Source: Bacteroidota bacterium
GTDB lineage: Bacteria > Bacteroidota > Bacteroidia > Chitinophagales > Chitinophagaceae
Assembly (NCBI GenBank): GCA_016715505.1
Contig: JADJZY010000017.1
Location: 4,294-68,293 of the forward strand
Direction of reading: 5' to 3'
Length of the DNA stretch: 64,000 bases
Position 1 is the first letter of the stretch; every line of letters begins with the position of its first letter. Positions 18,718-29,203 of this stretch are shown here, in pieces. The notes beneath the pieces are model-generated. The model worked only from the letters and a program-made list of their open reading frames with translations. It was not told the DNA's origin and did no database searches. The position numbers were made by a program, and so were the translations under genes.

Positions 18718-21700
18718 CTATTTAGCAAGTGGACTGTTACTATTAAATAAATACTGCGCACCTATAAAAAACTGCGTTCCCCATTGAGGATATCCATACC
18801 AGCGCTGATATTGGCTGCCCATCAGATTATTTAATTCCAAATACGCAAATATGCCTTTTTCAATACGATAACTTGCTTTCAGATTTAAATCAATTCCGGG
18901 ATCATTCATCCTCACATAAGTATTGGCATCGCCTTTATACCCCATCGCTGCTGCGGATGCCCCCCGTAGGAATAAATCAGCATTAAATTGCCAGTCTTTG
19001 CGAAAATTGTATTGCCCGAAAATATTCCATTGAAATGGCAAATAGTGCCAAGCTTTAAAACCTGAACGTGTTTGCAATATAGGATGCCATTTAAATGAAG
19101 TTCCTGCTGTAATTTCAGGCTGGGGCTGAAATTGCAAATCCGCTTCCAGCATAAAAGCAGTTGCTCTGGCTTCATAATCAATCTGCATCCTTTTATAATC
19201 ACCGGCTGTATCATTCACAAAAACCGGCAGATTATTCATGATCCGAACTCCGGACTTCAAACCATATTGAATCCCTCCTTCATATTGTCCTTTGATATGT
19301 CCGTATACCTCGGTGTTCTGCGACTGTTCTACCTGATAATGACTAAATACAAATGGATTTAATGTTGTTAGTGACCGAAAAGTATTGAGTGCTACAACGG
19401 ATCTCCATCCAAGTTCAATATTTGCCTGCAGACTCGCCAAAGGATATCTAAAAAATATATCCGGTAACAAATGTAATTTCTGACCAATAGCCGGGTTCAA
19501 GGCAACTTGCAAAATACCTTCATCGATATTTTTCTGCAAGCCCATATTTAGCTGTAAGAGTGAATTATTTTGGACTGAAACGGATGAACGAAATACATTG
19601 AGATCCGCCAGAAGACCTGCAAATACTTTCAGATCTTTTTTAAACCATTTTCCAGCCCCCGCTTGTAGTTTAATCCCATTTTCGAAAGATGCATAACGAT
19701 CGCCATAAAGCGAAATGGCTGCAGCGCCCTGATACGTAATTTCGGATGATTCATGACGCATCGAATCAGAATATGCTTGCATTCTTAGACCGGTAAATCG
19801 CTGCCTCAAATCAAGTTGATCATATTGATATTGACCTCGGTCATACCCATAAAATCCATACCCTTTACGATCAAATTGCAAGGCTCCATGTAAAGGAATT
19901 CCTTTTACAACATGCGACCCGTGAATGCCAAGCTCCGTTTCGGTATATCGTTGATGCGATAAGCCACCCCTGAAACCCTGATGTTGCATGTCGATGTATA
20001 ATGGTGTTTTAACCCATTTACTCAGGTCATATCCCGATCGGAATCGGATGGCACGATGATGGCCTATGGCCAATTCAATATGATGTTTGTTCACCATTTC
20101 AGCAGTAGGACCATCCAGAACCAGCGGGGTTAGTGGAACCGGGGTATAAGCGAAACGGTATTTTTTTTCCTGAAAATCATTGTTCAAGGCCATTTTATTG
20201 AGGTCGACCTCTGGCACCATGTCAGGAATAAACTCCGGTTTTTCTTCATTCAAAGCTAAGGCCCAATCTGGTTTACTTAAGGTATCTGTATACAATGCAT
20301 AACTCCATCCGGCGGAATCAGTTTGCATCAATTTCTGAAAAGCATGAGCCTGCAACAAGTATAATTGGGTTGTTCGCTCTTCACTTTTTACATCCCAGGC
20401 TTGTTGATTGTATTGTTGAGCCCATTCTATCGACTTCCGGTATTCGCCCATGCGATAAGCACATTCGGCCATCCAAAAAATTGCCGATGCCGCCTGAACA
20501 GGATTTTCCGGAATTTTTCTGCTCGATTCAAAAGCGCTTAACGCATCAGATGCCTTTCCGGACAAAAGAGATGCAAGCCCCTTGCTATATGCGGCCCTTT
20601 GATAAAGTTGTTTGAGCGTTTGATTGGTATCGCCCGAAGAATTGAGTTCCATTTCGGCTTGCTTAAAATTACCGGATGCAATATTGGCATGTATACCTAA
20701 TGTCCGGATTTGTTGAAATGCCTTTGCGTTCGGATAATTTTTCAAATATTCGTTCAGATAATTTTCCGATTGATCAAAAGGTAAAATTTCGTAAGCAATT
20801 TGAGCCCGGAGCAAACTAGCCTGTTCTTTGATCATAGAATCTTTGTTCTGATCTATACAAACATTGAAGGCTTTGAGGGCTTCTTGTTTTTTATTCAATT
20901 TTAATAATGCACCAGCTTTTAAATAATTGGCTTCTTGCGATAGTGGTCCGTTTAAAGCAGCTGTTTGATCGAACGCATCGACAGCCTGCTCAAAATGCTG
21001 TGAACGCCAGGCAGAATAAGCCCACCGGAAATAATCATCTTCACGGGCTTTAATTCATTTTGATAATACCATTTATCCGGATTCGCCAATTGTTTTTCTG
21101 CCATTTCACGTGCCTTCTCATTTCTTCCTTCCAAGTACTCCATTTCGGTCAGATAAAATGGAACAACATACTTGTACTGATGATCCGAACTAATTTTTTG
21201 AAAACTGGAACGGGCCTCTGCAAAATTCTGTTGGTAATAAGCCATTAATCCATGGTAGTAATTACCTGCTGCAAAATTCTCTCCCGGTATATTTTTAACA
21301 GAGGCAAATAATGAACTTACCCTTTCCATTTGCCCGCTGACTAAACAAGCATAAGCCAATTGAAAATTACGTTCTGAAATTTGATCATTGCTGAGGCTGG
21401 CAATTCCAGCCGCATCAAAATATGTAATAGCTTCTTTAAATTGTCCTTTTCGGAAATAATGTTTTGCCAAAGCAAACTGTGCGGCATGCAATCCGGATTC
21501 ATCGGACATATTTTCCAGTTCCCGAATTAAATCCTTTTCGGCGCCGGGGCGATTCAGATAAAGTGCGCTAATTCGATAATTCAACCGGGCTTGTTCATCC
21601 CAAATCGTTTGCATCTCGTTTTGTGCGTCCCAGAAAGGAAGTAATCGCTCATAATGAATAATGGCCTGATGATAGAGACCTTGATGAAAAAACTGAGCGG

Positions 21701-21809
21701 CTTCTTGATGTGTTCGAAGTGCATCCGTGTATTTCATGGTTTGTTGAGCCCTGGCAGCAAACGCACAAAAAAGCACTCCCAGTAGGTAGAGAGAGAATTT
21801 ATTTTTCAA
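18718..21809 (-). CDS. TPR-repeat protein fused to an outer-membrane beta-barrel (one frameshift)
   Basis: Read across one break, this encodes about 1,030 residues. A signal peptide (LKNKFSLYLLGVLFCAFAARA-Q) follows a probable TTG start at 21809. The N-terminal 450 or so residues contain degenerate tetratricopeptide repeats (for example QAAQFFHQGLYHQAIIHYERL-like and KKQEALKAFNVCI units). The C-terminal 580 or so are alternating amphipathic beta-strands ending in NNLMGSQYQRWYGYPQWG and an aromatic-rich terminal strand, as in TonB-receptor-like barrels. The frame breaks near 21049-21052: one extra A gives NELKAREDDYFRWAYSAWRS and resumes the repeats. It begins 14 nt after the TonB-dependent receptor. 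I infer an outer-membrane protein with periplasmic TPRs; no function is known. Confidence 0.72.
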
Positions 21810-21822
21810 CTTTGTTTGTGTT

Positions 21823-24101
21823 TTAAAACGACCAAGATAAGCCAAGACTCGGAAATATCGGCAATTGGTAAGTGCGTGTATTACGAATACGATCGATATA
21901 AAAAATGTTTTGTCGATTGTAAGTATTGCTAATACTGGCTGAAGCTTCAATAACAGATTCCGTGCTGATAAAAAATTTCTTTTTCATCGAAAGGTCCAGA
22001 CGGTGATAAGGGGCTAAACGTCCGCCATTGATTTTATCGGAATACAGAATATCCAAATTCCCATTTTGCGTGAGGTAATTGGTACTGATGCCATTGGAGA
22101 AATCCACTTTTTCAACAAAGGCTTGTGTTTGCGTGAATGGAAATGCAGACCCATAATTAAATCGGGCCGAAAATTCCCAATCCCACTTTTTACCGGCGGT
22201 ATAGGAAGCGAGTATATTCACATTGTGGCGTCGGTCGAAGGGAGTCGGATAAGTTTGACGACCATCGTTTCGGTCAACATACCCGTATGAATAAACGCCC
22301 CAAAAGTAATGGCGGGCTTTGGCGTATTTCATGGTAAAATCTAACCCATAAGCACGTCCTGTTTCGATACTAAAATCAGGGTCGGCTGGTACCAATTTAT
22401 AACGGTTGATACCGATAAGCTGACCGAAATATTTGTACCAAGGCTCGAGGGTAAATTCGAAATCACGAATATCCACCTCAATTCCTGCTACCACATGGGT
22501 GGCCTTTTGAATATTGTTATTGGCTACAGTACCGTCGGGCTTTTCGATTTCAAAATCAGGTGCGGTTAAAAATCCGGTGAAAAAATTGACAATGTCCCGA
22601 TCACTTTTTGAAGAAATAATATTTTGAGAATACATACCTGCAGATGCTTTAAAACGAACATTTTGGGTCGCATTATATTTCATTGCCAAACGAGGTTCTA
22701 ATCGGGCAACCGGAAGACTGGCATAATATTGTAATCTCACACCGGGTTCAACAATGAGTTTATCTCCAAAATTTTTCTTGAGCTTCAAAAAAGGCACCCA
22801 CCTGTGTGGTATAATCATTTTGTTCCTGAAGCAAACCAATAAAATTATAATATTGATACGCTGTTTTAAAACCGGTAAATTCAACACCATAATTAATTTC
22901 GCTATGATTGGGCAGGTATGAGGTCACTTTTACATTGGCATCAAAACCATTGATTTGACTTTCGCGGGGACGATTATCTGATTCCTCCAACCCAATTTTG
23001 TAATCAGAATAATAAAAACCTCCGGAAATGAGTGAAGCGCTACTACCCGGCGTTATCACGAAGTTGGTACCTGCACCATATGAATTCCATTTTAAATCTG
23101 AAATATTGGCAAAATTTACCCGATCGTTGAATGAAAAACCAAAGACATTGAACTTACTTCCATTATTCGAGCTTAGATTAATTTTTCCGTAAGCATCCGT
23201 AAATGTATAAGGCAAATTACTTTTATAAGGCTCACCCAATGCGCCATACAGCACATTTGAAGTAGTTTTCAGATAACTATGTTTGATGGAAGCGATATAG
23301 GTAATTGACACACTACTATCACCACGATCGCGCACCAATGGACCTTCTAAAAAGGCTTTCGCCAAAATTGGATTCACCGCGAGTTTGCCACTATGTCTTT
23401 TTTTGTTACCGTCTTTGGTAGTCACATTTACGATAGCAGAGGTTCGATCACCATATTCCACACCAAATCCTCCACTCATCACATCTGCACTTCGGAGGGC
23501 ATCTGTTTCAAACACCGAATAAATTCCGATGCTATGAAAAGGATTATAAATGGTCATCCCATCCAACAAAATTTTATTCTGAATGGGTGAACCTCCACGG
23601 ATATACAATTGTCCACCCTGATCACCAGTTGATACCACACCCGGCATCACTTGCAGATATTGGGCAATGTCTGGCTCGCCACCTACGCTAGGCAATAACT
23701 TGAGCTCTTTGGGTGTAATTCGGGTCATCCCGACTTTGGTTTCATAGAGCTTATCATCCTTTTTTGCAGATACGGATACCCCTTTTAGTTCGCGCGATTT
23801 TTTGGATAATTCAAATTTGAGAGAGGTCACTTCATCTGCTACAACAATCGCTTGTTTGGTCATTGATTCATAGCCCAAAGCTGTTACTGTCACATCATAA
23901 GTACCGGGTGGCAATTTGGGAATATTATAAAACCCTTCCAAATTGGATTGTGCACCTTTTTTCAGGGAGGTAATCGCTACGGTAGCACCACTTAAAGGTT
24001 CACCATTGGTTTTATCATATACAAATCCTTTTAAGGAACCTGTTTGTGCAAATGCACCAAAACCAAACAATAAAAAACAAAACCGTGAGCAATTTTTGCA
24101 T
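21823..24101 (-). CDS. TonB-dependent receptor with N-terminal carboxypeptidase-like domain (two frameshifts)
   Basis: This is an outer-membrane active-transport receptor of about 758 residues once two one-base insertions are removed. The first (A6 at 24072-24077, plus strand) splits the signal peptide; corrected, it reads MQKLLTVLFLLFGFGAFA-Q from the ATG at 24101, which has a good AGGAGA 4 nt upstream. The mature N-terminus carries a CarboxypepD_reg-like domain (GSLKGFVYDKTNGEPLSGAT). The plug has ELKLLPSVGGEPDIAQYLQ and GQLYIRGGSPIQNKILLDG. The second insertion (near 22768-22776) separates plug and early barrel from the rest; corrected, it reads FFEAQEKFGDKLIVEPG. The last strand ends in WSF, the usual aromatic terminus. 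It probably forms an operon with the TPR-barrel gene. Confidence 0.9.
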
Positions 24102-24169
24102 ATTCTCCTACTTTAAAACAAACGTCATTGAGCTTTTCTGATATTCGTCGGGGATAGTGCCCGATCCTT

Positions 24170-24177
24170 CAAATATA
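24170..24177 (-). promoter_or_regulatory. Candidate -7 element for the TonB-receptor gene
   Basis: On the minus strand TATATTTG matches the Bacteroidota -7 consensus TAnnTTTG. It would give a 5' leader of roughly 60 nt before the ATG at 24101. No convincing -33 TTTG lies at the usual 17-23 nt distance, so this is a weak call. Confidence 0.35.
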
Positions 24178-24218
24178 AGTTTAGAAATTAGATTGTCGCT
24201 AGTTGCAAGGAGTTGATT

Positions 24219-24226
24219 ATTTTTGC
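24219..24226 (+). promoter_or_regulatory. Candidate -7 element for hisS
   Basis: TATTTTTG on the plus strand fits TAnnTTTG, with a TTG at 24194-24196, 22 nt upstream, as a possible -33 element. The implied leader to the hisS ATG is about 135 nt, longer than usual. No attenuator or T-box-like structure was evident in the leader by eye. The remainder of the 24,102-24,370 gap shows nothing else. Confidence 0.35.
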
Positions 24227-24370
24227 CACCCCGTTTAAATGGAGTACTGTCGTGACTTTCAGCTTTCCAATGTCAACAGAAAAATAGGTTAAACTTAGAA
24301 AAAATGATGTCACAACCTGCTCTTTTAACCATTAATCGGCACTTAATTTTTTGAATAAACGCATTCCCGC

Positions 24371-25743
24371 ATGAGCAACCTGAAACCCGGTCTACCACAA
24401 GGCACAAGAGATTTTGCCGCTGAAACGGTGTACAAACGTCAATTTATTTTTAATACCATTCGCCAGTATTTTGAACTGTACGGATTTTCTCCGCTTGAAA
24501 CCCCGGCTTTCGAAAATCTGGAAACCCTCACCGGGAAGTATGGCGAAGAGGGAGACAAACTCATGTTTAAAATCCTGAACAATGGTTTGGAACGTCCCGA
24601 AAAACATGAACAAGCCAAAAATGACTTTGAAGAAGTATTAAAAGGTAAAAGCAAAAAGGGTATCACCGAAAGAGCCATGCGTTATGATTTGACGATCCCT
24701 TTTGCAAGATATGTGGCCATGAATCAGGGACAATTGACCTTTCCCTTTAAACGATATCAGATTCAGCAAGTATGGCGGGCCGATAAACCTCAACGTGGAC
24801 GTTATCGTGAATTTTATCAATGTGATGCAGACATTGTAGGCAGTGAATCTTTATGGAATGAAAATGAATTAATTCAACTTTATACTGATGTTTTTAATGC
24901 TTTGAATATTCCAGTAAGCATTTGTATCAATAACCGTAAAATCTTGGCTGCATTAGCTGATCAGTGTGGTGGGCAGGAGTGGCTCATTCCGATTACGGTT
25001 GCCATTGACAAATTGGACAAAATTAGACTGGATGGCGTGATGAAAGAGTTGCAGGAGAAGGCCGGTTTGTCCGAGGGACAACTAGTGAAGGTTCAGGCTT
25101 ATGTACAGATCAGTCAGTCTGCATCCAACCCAATAAACTGTATTGAACAACTCCGTTCCTTTCTAGGGAATGATTTGGAAGGAATTAGTGAGCTGGAATA
25201 TTTAGCCCAATCTCACTCACACATATCGCAATTGATGTTACACTGGCAAGGGGACTCAACTATTACACCGGAACCATTATAGAGGTTAAGCCTACAACCG
25301 TTAAAATGGGAAGTATTGGCGGTGGTGGTCGTTACGACAATCTGACGGGATTATTTGGCGTACCGGATATTGCAGGAGTGGGTATCTCATTTGGTGTAGA
25401 TCGTATATATGACGTGATGGAAGAACTGCAATTGTTTCCTTCAACCTTGCAATCTCAATGCACCGTTATGCTGGTGAACTTTGGTACGACCATGGAATCC
25501 AGAAATCGTGAAGTATTGACATCATTGCGCAAAAATAAAATCTCTGCAGAAATGTTTCCCGAAGCGATCAAATTCGATAAACAATTAAAGTATGCCCACA
25601 AAAAACAAATACCTTTTGTGGTGATGATTGGTGAAGATGAATTGAAAGAAAATCTGATTAGCGTAAAAGATTTCCGTTTGGGAACCCAACAAAAAATTTC
25701 TCTGGAAGAATTGCCGGCCCTCATTCTTAAAACACAAGTGTAA
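24371..25743 (+). CDS. hisS: Histidyl-tRNA synthetase (one frameshift)
   Basis: This is a class II aminoacyl-tRNA synthetase that charges tRNA-His. The N-terminal half shows QGTRDF (motif 1 region), GEEGDKLMFKI, LRYDLTIPFARYVA and the motif 2 sequence FKRYQIQQVWRADKPQRGRYREFYQCDAD. After the break come RGLNYYTGTIIEV (His-specific motif), GSIGGGGRYDNLTG and FGVDRIYD (motif 3 region), then the anticodon-binding domain. The frame breaks at about 25229-25234; CAATTG read as CAAATTG gives SQIDVTLARGLNYYTG. The corrected protein is about 457 residues, a normal length for the family. A bidirectional terminator follows at 25748. Confidence 0.95.
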
Positions 25744-25747
25744 AAAG

Positions 25748-25775
25748 AAAGTCCCCCGTTTGCACAGAGGACTTT
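25748..25775. terminator. Bidirectional terminator between hisS and a small lipoprotein gene
   Basis: The inverted repeat AAAGTCC (25748-25754) and GGACTTT (25769-25775) sits between two convergent genes. On the minus strand it is followed by CTTTTT. On the plus strand a U-rich stretch (TGTTTTTG) follows 5 nt later. It serves hisS from the left and the lipoprotein gene from the right. Confidence 0.75.
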
Positions 25776-25798
25776 AAAACTGTTTTTGTTTTGGATTA

Positions 25799-26005
25799 CT
25801 TCAAAGCGCAACTTCCAGCAGGAGTGCTCACTTTGTAAGTTGTATTCCAAGCTTCACACCATGTTTTTGCAGAAGCTTTGGTTGATTTTTGTGTATAAGT
25901 GAAATCTACAGTAGATCCTTCTTTACACTCGCAAGTCCAGTCTTTTTTGCAAGAAGTTAAAGTAAATGAAGCGGCAACAAAAGCCAACAAGAATAATTTT
26001 TTCAT
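25799..26005 (-). CDS. Small Cys-containing lipoprotein, unknown function
   Basis: From the ATG at 26005 the product is about 69 residues: a lipoprotein signal (MKKLFLLAFVAASFTLTSC) with lipobox LTSC, then about 50 mature residues rich in Lys, Thr and Cys (KKDWTCECKEGSTVDFTY, then WCEAWNTTYK and a final GSC). The frame opens 10 codons earlier, but the lipoprotein signal fixes the start. Five cysteines, including the lipidated one, suggest disulfides in the mature domain. It stands alone and faces hisS across a shared terminator. Short lipoproteins of this WxCxC style occur in Bacteroidota without known function. Confidence 0.7.
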
Positions 26006-26201
26006 GTTCAAAAGTTTTAATTTAGATACAAACATAGCCTTTCAAGGCGAAATTTCAAATACCGTAATCAGGGTATTTTAATAAGTGTCCGGTAAATTCT
26101 TAATAAATGCCCAAAAATCAGGGCTTTTAAGAGGAGCAATGAGCAGGAAATGATAAAAATCAGATTATTCCTTTACTTTTAGGGCTGAAAACCCTTTAAA
26201 A

Positions 26202-27854
26202 ATGACGAAAAGACCCTTAAGCCTGCTGGGCTTAGTTATCGTAATCAGCATGATCGTTGCGTGCAATAAAGTTCCCAAACATGCGCAATATATCCCCAAA
26301 GATGTGATGATGGTTGGAACCATCAATATGAAAAATTTGAGCCAAAAATTGGTCTGGAGTGCAATTACGGGCAGCGACTTATTTGAGGAAATGCAAAAAA
26401 ATGTGGAGAATGAAGAATCAAAAGCGGCCATGAAGGACATTTCCAATATTGGTTTGGATCAATTATCAACCGCCTATTTTTATTTCACCGGCGATTTTAA
26501 AACCAAAGGAACGGCTTGTGTTGTGCTTTCCATGAAAGATGCCGGAAGATTTGAAAAGTTTGTCGGCAAAAATTATCCGCAAGCCAAAGTAGAAGATAAA
26601 GGCACTTATAAATGGTCGGCGCTGGAATCCGGACTCATTGCAGCTTGGAATAAAGAAGCTGCCTTGTTTTTTCCTACCCAATCCGGCACCGGAGGCATGT
26701 TGAGCATGGAAGAAGTACAAAAATCCATGGAACAATCTTTCAATCTGAAAAAAGATCAATCCGTGGCTTCACTCGAACATTTTAATACTTTACAAGGTGA
26801 GGACCATGACATGAGTTTTTGGTTGAATTATGAATCCATGTATCAAATGAATGCAGAATGGAATAGTGGCCCTGCTCAGGCATTTATGAAACCTGAATAT
26901 TTTAAAGATGCGGCGTTGGCGACCGGTATTGATTTTGAAAAAGGATCGGTAGATGCGGTGATGGACTATTATATGAGCAAAGAATTATCTGAAATTTATA
27001 ACAAATATGCAAAAGATGCCAATAGCAAAGAATTGGTAGAAAATTTACCTTCCGGTGATGTTGCCTTTCTGATGAGTTATCAATTTAAAGCAGAAATGAT
27101 TAAAGAGTTTCTGGCAAAATTTAAATTGGATGGTTTGGCTGATATTGGTTTAATGGCTGTTGGCACCTCAATGGGTACATTAACTGAAGCATTCAATGGT
27201 GATATGGTCATTGCCCTTACCGATATGAAAAAAGTGAGTGATTCGGTTTCATCCAGCTTCCCGACGAAATTTGAATTTTTTATGGCCATGAAGCAGAACG
27301 ATCCAGCGGCTATCGAAAAAATTTTAAAAATGGGTATTAAAAATGAGCTGCTTATTCGTAGTGGAAATGATTATAAATTAAGCCAGGGTAGTTCAGATGT
27401 TACCTTAGTGAATGATAAAAAATACCTCACTGTTTCAACAAGAAGTGATTACACCAAACAATTTTTAAGTGGACAAAAAGGACCAGCCACCACGATTCCA
27501 AAAGAAGTGATGGCCGAATTAAATGCAAACCCATTTACGTTTTATGTTAACATGCAACAGGTGTTAAATTCCTTCCCGATTGAAACATCAGATCCTGATG
27601 AAAAAGCCCTGATGGATGAAGGATTAAAAATGTTCACTTATGCTGAAATGCATGGTGGCAAAATGAAGAAAGGCGCCAGTCATATGGAAGGTCAGTTAAA
27701 CTTCACGAACAAATCGGAAAATGCACTGATTCAAATTATTCATTTTGCCATGAAGGCTAAAAAATTAAGCGATAAAAAGAAAGCCACAGCGACCGAAGAA
27801 GTAAGTGCAGAAGTTGAGGAAGCTGAAGCTGATTCTTCATCTGTCCCTCAATGA
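26202..27854 (+). CDS. DUF4836-family lipoprotein
   Basis: The 550-residue protein starts with a lipoprotein signal (MTKRPLSLLGLVIVISMIVAC) with lipobox IVAC. The mature part opens with VPKHAQYIPKDVMMVGTINM and MKNLSQKLVW, the pattern I associate with the DUF4836 family of Bacteroidota. The body is an alpha/beta repeat-like fold with several GDMVIALTDM-type strands. The last 35 residues are a low-complexity Glu/Ala/Ser/Lys tail. It overlaps plsC by 4 nt (ATGA), so expression of the two is linked. Function is unknown; it is probably anchored in the outer or inner membrane facing the periplasm. Confidence 0.78.
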   Translation: MTKRPLSLLGLVIVISMIVACNKVPKHAQYIPKDVMMVGTINMKNLSQKLVWSAITGSDLFEEMQKNVENEESKAAMKDISNIGLDQLSTAYFYFTGDFKTKGTACVVLSMKDAGRFEKFVGKNYPQAKVEDKGTYKWSALESGLIAAWNKEAALFFPTQSGTGGMLSMEEVQKSMEQSFNLKKDQSVASLEHFNTLQGEDHDMSFWLNYESMYQMNAEWNSGPAQAFMKPEYFKDAALATGIDFEKGSVDAVMDYYMSKELSEIYNKYAKDANSKELVENLPSGDVAFLMSYQFKAEMIKEFLAKFKLDGLADIGLMAVGTSMGTLTEAFNGDMVIALTDMKKVSDSVSSSFPTKFEFFMAMKQNDPAAIEKILKMGIKNELLIRSGNDYKLSQGSSDVTLVNDKKYLTVSTRSDYTKQFLSGQKGPATTIPKEVMAELNANPFTFYVNMQQVLNSFPIETSDPDEKALMDEGLKMFTYAEMHGGKMKKGASHMEGQLNFTNKSENALIQIIHFAMKAKKLSDKKKATATEEVSAEVEEAEADSSSVPQ

Positions 27855-28680
27855 TCCGCCTGATCAAATATTTCTTTTTTCTACCCTATTTTATTTATTC
27901 GGCACTTTTGTTGGTTGTGCTGATTGTTTCGGCATTCCCGATCACCTTAATACTCTTATTGTTTCCTGAAAAAGTCACCAATCAGGGAATGTTTGTCCTA
28001 TTAAAATTTATTTGCAATGCCTGGTATATACTCACGGGCATGTGGCCCAAAAATTTTAACCGGGATAAAATAGATTTTAATCGTTCATACATCATTACAC
28101 CAAACCATCAATCCTTTATTGATGCGGCCACCATTTATACCAGTATTCCTCATTTGTTTAAATCGCTGGGAAAAAAAGAAATTGAAAAAACGCCGATATA
28201 TGGGGTCATATACAAAACGGTGGTGATTACGGTCGATAGAAGTTCTTTAAAAGCAAGGGCATTGAGTTTTCGGCAAATGAAACAAGCGCTCGACAAAAAA
28301 ATTTCCATCCTCATTTTTCCGGAAGGCACTTTTTCTGATACACCGATTGCCGATTTATTACCGTTTCAGAATGGGGCATTTGGATTATCCATTCTGCAAC
28401 AAGCACCTTTACTACCCGTTTTATTTCCTGACAGTGCTTCGCGTATGCACCCAAGTAAAATTATTCGTTGTACGCCGGGATGGAATAGGGCCGTATTTTT
28501 ACCGCCGATATCGGTCGAAGAATTAAAAAAAGAAGATCAGGAATCCTTGAAAAATTAACCCAAGCTTATATGCAAGCCTGTTTAAATCATTGCCGCAACC
28601 AAAGTGCCGAAAACGTTTGGAATTTTGCTTTGGATTGGATGAATACGAATCGAAAACAATTTTTAACTCCTCAGGTTTAA
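27851..28680 (+). CDS. PlsC-type 1-acylglycerol-3-phosphate acyltransferase (one frameshift)
   Basis: It transfers an acyl chain to lysophosphatidic acid in phospholipid synthesis at the inner membrane. Two hydrophobic segments occupy residues 8-60. Catalytic motif I is NHQSFIDA (NHxxxxD) near 84-91, and motif III is FPEGTFS near 156-162. The frame stops early at 28558. One added base near 28542-28545 continues the reading as LEKLTQAYMQACLNHCRNQS and ends at 28680 with about 276 residues. The gene overlaps the DUF4836 gene by 4 nt and is followed within 2 nt by the priA remnant. Confidence 0.85.
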
Positions 28681-28681
28681 C

Positions 28682-29175
28682 TTGAAATACGCTGAAGTCA
28701 TACTCCTTTGTCTCTTGAAAAAGTGTACACATTTGGTGTACCCTATGAAATGCAATCAACCATCCGTATTGGAAGCCGGGTTGAAGTTCAGTTTGGTAAA
28801 AAAAAGATCTATTGTGGAATTGTAAAAAATTTGCATAACCATGCGCCAGAACAATATGTGGTAAAGCCAATACGATCACTGCTCGATAAGGAACCTTTAA
28901 TGCATCCAGATCAGTTAAAGTTTTGGGAATGGATGTCATCGTATTATATGTGCAGCGAAGGCGATGTGATGAATGCGGCACTTCCGGCATTTTTGAAATT
29001 GGAAAGCGACACATTCATTCAGTTAAATGATGAATTCGACATCAATGCCCTTGAATTGAGCGACGATGAATATATCGTGTTACAGGCCTTACAAATCAGG
29101 TTGGAGAAACAAAGAAAAAAAACAGCCAAGGATTCATCGCAGGAAAATACAAACACATCCCTTCCCGCTGAGTAG
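28682..29175 (+). CDS. priA: PriA N-terminal domain only (truncated priA, one frameshift)
   Basis: The reading begins at a probable TTG start at 28682 (KYAEVIL) and, after one added base near 28703-28707, continues PLSLEKVYTFGVPYEMQ. It then runs through GSRVEVQFGKKKIYCGIV and WEWMSSYYMCSEGDVMNAALP. This is the 3'-DNA-binding domain and start of the winged-helix region of PriA, the replication-restart helicase. After about residue 130 (LSDDEYIVLQAL) similarity to PriA stops and a Lys/Ser-rich tail ends at 29175. The helicase domains, zinc-binding cysteines and C-terminal domain, some 650 residues, are missing. It is either a real deletion or an assembly join. Confidence 0.7.
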
Positions 29176-29203
29176 AAATAAGCTTTTTGATTTATCTTTA
29201 AAT

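Noticed and set aside
29066..29203. Longer start for the metallopeptidase
   Set aside because: The extension translates the priA tail in another frame; the signal peptide begins at 29204.
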